Below, piece after piece: positions 44,688 through 54,000 of a DNA stretch of 64,000 nt. The DNA is from Ignavibacteria bacterium (GTDB lineage: Bacteria > Bacteroidota > Ignavibacteria > Kapaibacteriales > UBA4661): NCBI GenBank assembly GCA_013298775.1, contig JAAFIV010000004.1:160466-224465 (forward strand). Reading direction: 5' to 3'. Below the pieces are notes generated by a model. That model made no database searches. It was not told where the DNA came from and was given only the letters and a program-made list of their open reading frames with translations. The translations under genes and the position numbers were made by a program. Each line of letters opens with the position of its first letter. The first letter of the stretch is position 1.

Positions 44688-45057
44688 GAATGCGACAATC
44701 TGCAAAGCCATTTTCCATGGACTATCAAAACTCTCATTGTCAAAGAACTCTCTGACTTCTACTCCACTACAGATAACAAGAGTGTCTGTTCTACCAAAGT
44801 CGCATAAAATCTGGTTCAGATGGCAGCGTAACAGTCGTATCTGTGCCATTTGCGAAAGTCCTCATCGTTTACCATTAAACGTCAGAAACATCACATAAAA
44901 TACCGCAAAAGGTTTGGTTTTGTACCGTTAAATGACTAGATTTGACGGTACTTGAGGGTTTTCAATGTTTCATTTGCTTTTGCCAAGATTACATGTCCTT
45001 TGAAGAGCTGATGCCTCTTCCTACCGTCCTTGTGCTGAAGCCACTTTTATTGCTTTT

Positions 45058-48000
45058 ATGATGTCTCTCGCCTCCTTCTCTCGTTTGCGCAATCTCAAGA
45101 CAACCGTGGAGACAACCACGTCTTCATTGCGCTCTGCCGCGTTGCTACGCTCGTTGCTCGCAGTGTTGTGGTGTGTTTGTATGGGGAGCTTTTTCTTCCT
45201 GCCGCACAAGCATTCACACGCCTTCGCGCAAGCCGTTACGACCTTTGCCGGAAGTGGCGCGGCGGGCTTAACGAATAACACGGGCGTTCTCGCACAATTC
45301 AACCAACCCAACGGCATTGCGATTGACGGAAGCGGTAATTTCTACGTTGCCGACAAGCTCAATCATTGCATTCGCCGCATCACGCCGCTTGGTGTGGTAA
45401 CAACATTCGCTGGAACAGGCGTTGCTGGCTGGGCGGATGGTCCAGCAGCATCGGCGCAATTCACCCAGCCAACGGGCGTTGCGGTGGACGGTTCGGGCAA
45501 TGTGTATGTGGCAGATTTTGGTAATCACCGCATTCGCAAAATCTCGGCGGGCGTAGTCAGCACCTTAGCTGGAAGCGGCGTGAATGGCTTCAATGACGCA
45601 ACCGGAACCCTTGCTCAATTTCAATTCCCCACAGGCGTAGCCGTTGATGGCGCGGGCAATGTGTACGTCGCGGATTACATCAACAATCGCATTCGGAGAA
45701 TTACCCCGCTTGGCGTAGTCACAACCCTTGCAGGCAGCGCAGCAAGCGGCACTGCCGATGGTACGGGCGCATCAGCGCAATTCAACCTTCCCGTAGCAGT
45801 GGCGGTCAATGGTGCAGGAACGATTGTGTATGTCGCCGACCAAAGCAATCATCGTATTCGCGCCGTAACGACGGCACTTGGCGCAACAACCACGCTTGCG
45901 GGCAACACCAGTGGCTACGCCGACGGTACAGGCACAGCAGCACTGTTCAATTCTCCCACCGGAATTTCGGTCAATGGCGCAGGAAATATCCTTGTCGCAG
46001 AAAATGGTAGTAATCGGATTCGAGTCATCACTCCGGGCGGAATTGTTACCACCTTGGCAGGAAGCGGTGCGGCGGGCTTTATGGATGCGATTGGTATCTT
46101 GGCTCAATTCAGCGCACCAAGCGGCGTTGTGATGGACGGTTCGGGCAATGCCTACATCGCCGACCTCAGCAATCATCGTATTCGCGCCATTGCTCCGGCT
46201 CCCGTGCCGACCATCACGAGCTTTACGCCAATGTCGGGCGGCGCAACCACACTTGTTACCATCAATGGAACAAACCTCACGGGCGCATCAGCCGTAACCT
46301 TTGGTGGCGTGCCAGCTACCAGCTTTACGGTTGTCAATGCAAATCAAATTACCGCAACAATAGGTGCGGGCGGCGCGACAGGCAATATCGCCGTCACAAC
46401 GGCTGGTGGTACTGCCCTTTCAGCAATGATGTTTACGTTCATTTCTCCACCGACCATTACGAGCTTTACTCCGACGAGCCAAGGTGGAAGTATGGTTGTT
46501 ACCATTATGGGAACAAACTTCACGGGCGCGACAGCAGTGAGCTTTGGTGGTGTTCCAGCGGCGGGTTATACGGTTGTCAGCGCAACGCAAATTAATGCCA
46601 CTGTCGCTGTCGGCGGTGCGACGGGAAATGTGGTCGTTACTACGCCCGGCGGCACGGCGACTCAAACTGGCTTTACGTTTATCCCCGCACCAATAATTAC
46701 CAGCTTCGCGCCTACGAGTGCGGCTGCTGGCGCGTCGGTCGTTATCACGGGAATGAACCTTTCTGCTGCCACGCTCGTGAGTTTTGGCGGTGTTCCAGCC
46801 ACGATTACGCTGAATTCTGCCACGAGCATCACCGCAACGGTCGGTGCTGGTGCGTCGGGCAATGTGCTTGTTACTAATCTGGGCGGCACAGCTACGCAAG
46901 GCGGTTTTACTTTTCTTGCACCGCCCACCGTTACTGGCTTTACGCCAATGTCGCGTGGTCCTGGCATGTCAGTAACGATTACAGGAACAAACTTCGTCGC
47001 TCCTGCCAGCGTGAGCTTTGGCGGTGTTGCAGCAACGAGTGTCGTTGTTGTGTCCCCAACGCAGATTACGTGTAATGTTGGCGTAGGCGGCGCATCTGGC
47101 TTTGTGCAAGTAACCACGCCAAACGGTGTTGGAAGTTCTACGCCGACGATGTTCACCTTCGTTCCCGCGCCCTCCATTACGAGCTTTACGCCAACAACAG
47201 GACCTGTCGGTACGGTGATTACGATTAACGGCAACGATCTTGGAAGCGCACTAAACGTTACCGTCGGCGGAACACCCGCGATGATTAACACCAACAGCGC
47301 GACCGTCATCACAGCAACTGTTGGCGCAGGTACAACGGGACCTGTCGCGGTTACCACTTTGGGCGGTACTGCTACTTCAAGTCCCACCAACTTCACCTTT
47401 GCAGCACCCACCATCACGAGCTTTACACCAACAATGGCGGCGGCGGGCGCAGTTGTTACCATTACGGGCAATAACTTCACGGGCGCGACGCAAGTCCGCA
47501 TTGGGGGCGTGCTTTGCCCCATCTACACCGTTGTCTCCAATACGCAAATTGATGTCACCGTTCCAGCTGGTGCCATAACTGGTCCTGTGCGGGTCGTCAC
47601 ACCTGGTGGTTTGGTCAATTTTGGAACATTTACTTTTCTCGCGCCACCACCAACGATTACGAGCTTTTCACCAAATGTTGGTGGAAATACGACCGTCGTA
47701 ACCATTATGGGAACAAATTTTCAGAATATTACAGGAGTAAGTTTTGGTGGCACACCAGCTATGAGCTATACTCCTATTTCGGCAATGCAGATAAACGCAA
47801 CGGTTGGAGCTGGTGCAACAGGCGTGGTAACAGTCAATACTTTGAGCGGTACGGCAAATTCCGTCGCCAATTTTACATGGCATCCCCAACCTACTGTTAC
47901 AATGTTTACGCCGACAAGCGGTATTGCTGGAACAGTCGTAACTATCACGGGAACAAACTTCACACCCGCTACACAAGTACGCTTTGGTGGTACAAATGCA

Positions 48001-51000
48001 GCATCATTTACAGTAGATACTCCTACGCAAATTACCGCAACACTTGCACTTGGCTCAACAGGACCAGTACAAGTGATTTCTCCTGGCGGAACGGGAACTG
48101 GCGGAGTATTTACCTTCATGGCTCCCGTGCCGACGATTACGAGCTTCACGCCCACAAGCGGCGGTTTTGGTAGGGTTGTTGTCATCACTGGTACGAATTT
48201 CTTCGGTGCGACGGCGGTACGCTTCGGTGGAACGAATGCGCTGCATTATACAGTCAATTCTGCTACGCAAATTACCGCGACCGTTGCAGGCGGCGCGTCT
48301 GGTCTTGTCGAAGTGGTTACGCCAGGCGGCACTGCTTCGCAGGGAGGATTTACATGGCAGCCCGTTCCCGCTATTACCAGCTATTCGCCCAATCCCGCAG
48401 GAGCTACCACCGTTGTAACGATTAACGGTAGTAATTTCATTGGCACAACCACCGTAACCTTTGGCGGCATCAATGCCACAGCCTTTACCATTGTTTCACC
48501 AACTGTGATAACGGCGGTCGTTCCTTCAGGTGCAGTCTCGCCATTGCAGGTGCTCACTCCGGGCGGGATGGCACAAGCAGCAATGGCGTTTACGTTTGCT
48601 CCTTTGCCTACCATTACGAGCTTTGCACCCATGACAGGTGGAGCTGGCACAATAATTACCATCAATGGAACAAACTTTGCTCCTGGTAGTACAGTGAGTT
48701 TTGGCGGTGTTCCAGCAGCAAGTGTGAATGTTATGAGTTCAACGGTTATCCAAGCCGTTGTCGGCGCAGGTGCATCGGGAAATGTTACGGTGTCAAACGT
48801 TGGCGGAACCGTGAATGCGCCTGGCTTTAGTTTTGTTCCTGTGCCTATCATTACGAGTTTTAGCCCAACAGCGGGCATTGCGGGAACAATGGTAACTATC
48901 ATTGGAAATTTCTTTACGGGTGTATCGCAAGTGCGCTTTGGGGGCGTGGTGGCATCAGGATTTACCTTCATTTCTCCAACGCAAATTAACGCAACTGTTG
49001 GCGCGGGTGCGAGCGGCAATGTGGAAGTCGTAACGCCGGGCGGTACTGGCGTACTTGGCGGTTTTGTGCATAGTGCTTCTGCGCCATCTATTCTTGGTTT
49101 CGCGCCAACAAGCGTGGGAAATGGCGGTACAGTCGTCATTACGGGCAATAACTTTTTGGGAGCAACGCAAGTACAGTTTGGCGGCATAAATGCGGCAAGT
49201 TATGTGGTGGATAACAATACACAAATTACCGCCGTAGTCGGCGCGGGCGCGAGCGGCTCCGTGACAGTAACTACACCTGGCGGCACCGCATCACAAGCAG
49301 GATTTACCTTCATTCCCCCACCAACAATTACCAGTTTCGCGCCCATGAGTGGCGGCTTGGGCAATGTCATTACCATCACGGGAACAGGCTTTACGCCCAC
49401 AACGCAGGTGCAAATTGGCGGCGTTTCTGTGCCGTTTACCGTTGTTTCGGCAACGCAAATCACCGCGACCGTTGGTATCGGTGTCGGCGCGAATATTACC
49501 GTCATTGGTCCAGGGGGAACAGCAACGCAAGGTGGATTTACGTATGTCTATTTCCCACCAACGATAAGTGGCTTCACGCCATTAAGCCAAGGCGGTGGCA
49601 ATATCGTTACCATCAACGGAACAAACTTCGTTGGCGTTACGGGCGTGAGTTTTGGCGGAATGCCAGCAATGGGTTTTACGATTATTTCCCCAACACAGGT
49701 AAATGCTACGGTCGGCGCACTTGGCGCATCGGGAAATGTGCAATTAACAACACCTGGCGGAATAGCAACACTCGGCGGCTTTACCTACATTCCCGCTCCC
49801 GTTATTTCATCGTTCACACCGACAAGTCGCGGTATGGGGCAAACGGTAACAATTTTTGGGAATAACTTCACGGGCGCAACAGGCGTGAGCTTTGGCGGCG
49901 TTCCATCGGCAAGTTTTGTCGTTGGGTCTTCCACAATGATTACCGCAACGGTCGGTGCTGGCGCGACGGGCAATGTCGAGGTTACGTCTGCCTTCGGCAC
50001 AGGAACAAGCCCAGGATTTACGTACCTTTTGCCACCCAATCCGACGGGTATTGCCCCAACAAGCGCACCTGCTGGCACGATGGTCGTCATTACAGGCACA
50101 AATTTCACGGGAACAACGGCGGTGAGCTTTGGCGGCGTTCCAGCCGCAAGTTTTGTTATTGTTTCTGCAACCCAGATAAATGCTGTGGTTGCGGCGGGTG
50201 GTGCAAGCGGAAACGTTACGGTAACGGGTCCGGGCGGTTCAGGAAATTTTGCGGGCTTCATGTTTATTGCACCGCCTACCATCTCTGGTTTCACCCCAAC
50301 GAGCGCAGGAACAGGCGCGGCAGTGCTTATCACAGGAACGTTTTTCACGGGTGCAACGGCGGTCAGTTTTGGCGGCATTCCAGCAACATTTCTCGTGCTG
50401 GGTCCGAATCTTATTTCCGCAACCGTGCCAGTGGGCGGTGCATCGGGCAGCATTCAAGTAACGACACCCGGCGGCTCGGCGAGTTCGCCTGGCTTCACCT
50501 ACCTTTCGGGACCGACCATTACAGGAATTGCGCCAGCAAGCGCGGGTCCGACGATGACCGTTGTTATCACGGGTTCAGGTTTTACGGGCGTTTGGGCGGT
50601 GACTTTCGGTGGCGTTCCAGCCACAAGCATCACCGTTGTTTCTGCAACCCAGATAAATGCTGTGGTTGCGGGCGGTGCAAGCGGTAACGTCTCGGTAACA
50701 GGTCCCGGCGGAACAAGCAATTTTGCGGGCTTTACATGGGTGCCAACGCCCGTCATTACCAGCTTCACACCTCCCAATGCTGCTCCTGGAACAATGGTAA
50801 CGCTGACAGGAATGAACTTCACGGGCGCGACGCAAGTACGCTTTGGCGGTACTGCGGCGGCAAGTTTTACGGTGAATACTCCCACACAAATAACTGCCAC
50901 CGTTGCCGCAGGAAGCACCACTGGTGCGGTCTCGGTAACAACGGCGGGCGGTATTGGCACACTGGCTGGCTTTGTCTATCTCGCGCCACCGCCAACGATT

Positions 51001-54000
51001 ACCAGCTTTACGCCCGGAACAGCAGGTGTTGGCATGACGGTTACTATCAACGGAACGTTTTTGTCTGGTGCAACGGCAGTGAGTTTTGGCGGCACGCCAG
51101 CATTGAGCTTTTCGGTGATGTCGGATAATCAAATTGTGGCAACAGTTGGTGTGGGAACAAGTGGCGCGGTGCAAGTCGTTACGCCAGGCGGCACAGCAAA
51201 TTCGACAGGATTTATTTTTGCTGGAACGCCGACCATTACGAGCTTTACACCAACAACCGCTGCCTCTGGCGCGACAATTACCATCAACGGTACAAACTTC
51301 CCAACGCTGAACGCCGTGAGCTTTGGCGGCTTCCCTGCTGCCAGCTATACGCTCGTTTCTGCAACCCAAATAACGGCTGTTCTTAGCCAAAACACGACCT
51401 CTGGCTCGGTTATGGTAACGACCTCTGGCGGCACGGCAACAATGACGGGCTTTACCTTCTTGCCCGCTCCAACTATCTCCAGCTTCGCGCCCGTGAGCGC
51501 AGGTCCGGGCATCAACGTTTTGATTACGGGAACAAATTTCGCGGGCGTTGGGGGGGTATTTTTTGGGAGTGTTCCAGCGGCAAGTTTTGTCATTATTTCG
51601 CTAACGCAAATTCTCGCAACCGTTCCCGCAAGCGGCGAGACAGGCGTTATTCAGGTGAACACGACAGGTGGCGTGGCTTCGCGGATTGGCTTTACCTTTA
51701 TTCCCGCGCCCATTGTGAGCGCATTTACGCCAACATCGGCAGGAACTGGCACGCCCGTAACAGTGACGGGAGCAAATTTCACAAATGTTGTAGCAGTGCG
51801 CTTTGGCGGCGTTTTGGCAACCAGTTTTACGGTCAATAATCCATCGCAACTTACAGCAGTTGTTGCGGGGGGCGCGTCGGGAGCGGTTTCCGTGCAAACG
51901 CTCGGCGGCACAAGCGCGACAGCAGGATTTACCTTCGTGAATAATCCAACTATCACCAGCATCACGCCTACAAGCGGCGAACCTGGGGCGACGATTACGC
52001 TGACAGGTACAAACTTCACGGGCGCGACAGCGGTCAGCTTCGGCGGTCGTCCGGCGGCAAGTTTTACCGTTGTTTCTGCGACGCAAATTACGGCAGTTGT
52101 TCCTGTTAATGCTGGCGACCCGATAACGGTCTCTACGCCAGGCGGCGTGGGCAGTTTGAGCGGTTTTGTGTATTTGCCCGCACCGCGCATCACGAGCTTC
52201 TCGCCAACGTCCACTGGAGTTGGGCAGACGATAACTATTCTTGGTGCAAATTTCGCGGGTGTTACCGCCGTGAGTATTGGCGGCATTCCAGCAGAACGTT
52301 TTACAGTTATTTCTCCATCGCAAATAGTAGCGTTCGTTTCAGCAGAAGGCGCGTCGGGCAATGTTTCGGTAACTTCGCCCGACGGCACGGCAACTCTTGC
52401 AGGATTTACCTTCCAATTCCCCATGCCGACGATTGCTGATTTTACCCCAAAATCCTCTGGACCAGGCGCGGTTATTACCATTTCTGGCACAGGATTTCTC
52501 AGCGTCAGTTCTGCGAGTTTTGGCGGCGTGGATGCACAACGCTTCACGGCAAATTCTTCTCGCGAAATAACCGCGATTGTCGCCAATGGAGCTTCTGGCG
52601 CAGTAAGTGTGCGGACTCCAGGCGGCACGGCTACGTTGCCAGGCTTTACCTTTATTCCCATTCCCGTGATTACCAGCATTGCGCCACAAAGCGCGATTGT
52701 GGGAACAACGGTAACGATTACAGGACAAAACTTCTCCAACGTAACAGCAGTCAGCTTTGGCGGCGTTCCAGCGATGTTTACGATTGTTTCGCCCACAGAA
52801 ATTAGCGTTGTTGTTTCGGGCAATGGTGCTGTCGCGCTCACCAACCCAGGCGGAACAACGGTTTCTTCCGCCTTTACCACGCTTCCACCGCCGACGGTTT
52901 CAGGATTTAACCCGACCGTCAGCGGCTCAAATGCGACGATTACGATTTCTGGTTTTAACTTCACGGGTGCCTCCCGCGTGAGCTTTGGCGGCGTAACGGC
53001 AGCAAGTTTCCGCGTGGTCTCGCCTAATCAAATTCAAGCAGTCGTCGCAACAGGTGCAACGGGTAGCATTTCCATTACCACAACCGCAGGAACAGCCAGC
53101 GTTGCGGGCTATACCTTTGTTCCCGCGCCGACCATTACGGATGTTTCGCCGCGAGAATCTGGTGCAGGGCTACGTGTGATGATTTCAGGAACAAACCTCA
53201 GCACCGTACAAAACGTGTGGTTTGGCGGCGTAACGGCAGCAAGCGTTTCCGCACTCTCGCAAACAAGCATTGAAGCCATTTTGGGCAATGGTGCGACAGG
53301 ACGCGTAACGGTGGCAACGCTTGGCGGTGTGGCTTCTAGCACAGGTATCGTCTTTGTTCCCACGCCAAGCATTGCCAGTATTTCTCCGCAAACAGGCGAA
53401 GTTGGCACAACGGTACGTATTATCGGGCGCAATTTCACTGGTGCGCGGGTGGTTCGCTTTGGTGGCTTGGCGGCAGGTAGCTTTACTGTTGTTTCCGATT
53501 CCGTCATCACTGCCGTTGTTGGAGCAAACAGCTCGAATGGTACCGTTTCGGTCGTGAGCGCAGGTGGTGTGGGCGTTTCAGCGCAAACGTTTAGTTTTGT
53601 CGCGCCACCGCCGACGATTCAAAATTTCAACCCAACGACCGCAGGGAGCGGAACACGTGTCTTTGTGAGCGGGACAAACTTTATCGGTGTCAGCGATGTG
53701 CGATTCGGCGGCGTTTCAGCGACCCGCTTCACTGTCATTTCTTCCACAGAACTGGAAGCATACGTCGCAACGGGTTCGACGGGAACGGTGCAAGTTATCA
53801 CACAAACAGGCAGAGTAGAATTAGGCGGCTTTGCATTTGTCCCTCCCGCACAGATACTTGTGTTTACGCCATCTCGTGCAGGTGCAGGGCAAACAGTCGT
53901 GATTGAGGGTGAGAATTTTATCAATGTGAGCGCGGTGAGCTTTGGCGGCGTTCTAGCAGAATCCTTCAGCGTACTTGCAAACCGCATCACGGCTACGGTT

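Larger units (their letters stand above)
44299..44794. repeat. ~500 bp composite element with ~75 bp inverted arms
   Basis: The left arm (44299-44375) contains ACAGACAAGAGTGTTACCTG and TCTTTGACAACGAAAGTTTT. The right arm (44717-44794) contains the diverged complement, with AACAAGAGTGTCTGTTCTAC and AAAACTCTCATTGTCAAAGA. The interior holds one full CCCTCACCC element and one full CCCCCTTGATAAAGGGGG element plus a fragment of the latter. This looks like successive insertions into an older palindromic repeat. Confidence 0.72.
44125..45057. other. 933 bp gene-free region with nested repeats
   Basis: This region separates the FecR-like gene and the giant IPT/TIG gene. It contains a terminator (44227-44265), a ~500 bp composite element (44299-44794) and, near the downstream gene, a short palindrome GTACCGT/ACGGTAC (44922-44951). 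The promoter of the giant gene must lie in the last 250 bp but cannot be pinpointed. No credible gene is present. Confidence 0.6.
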
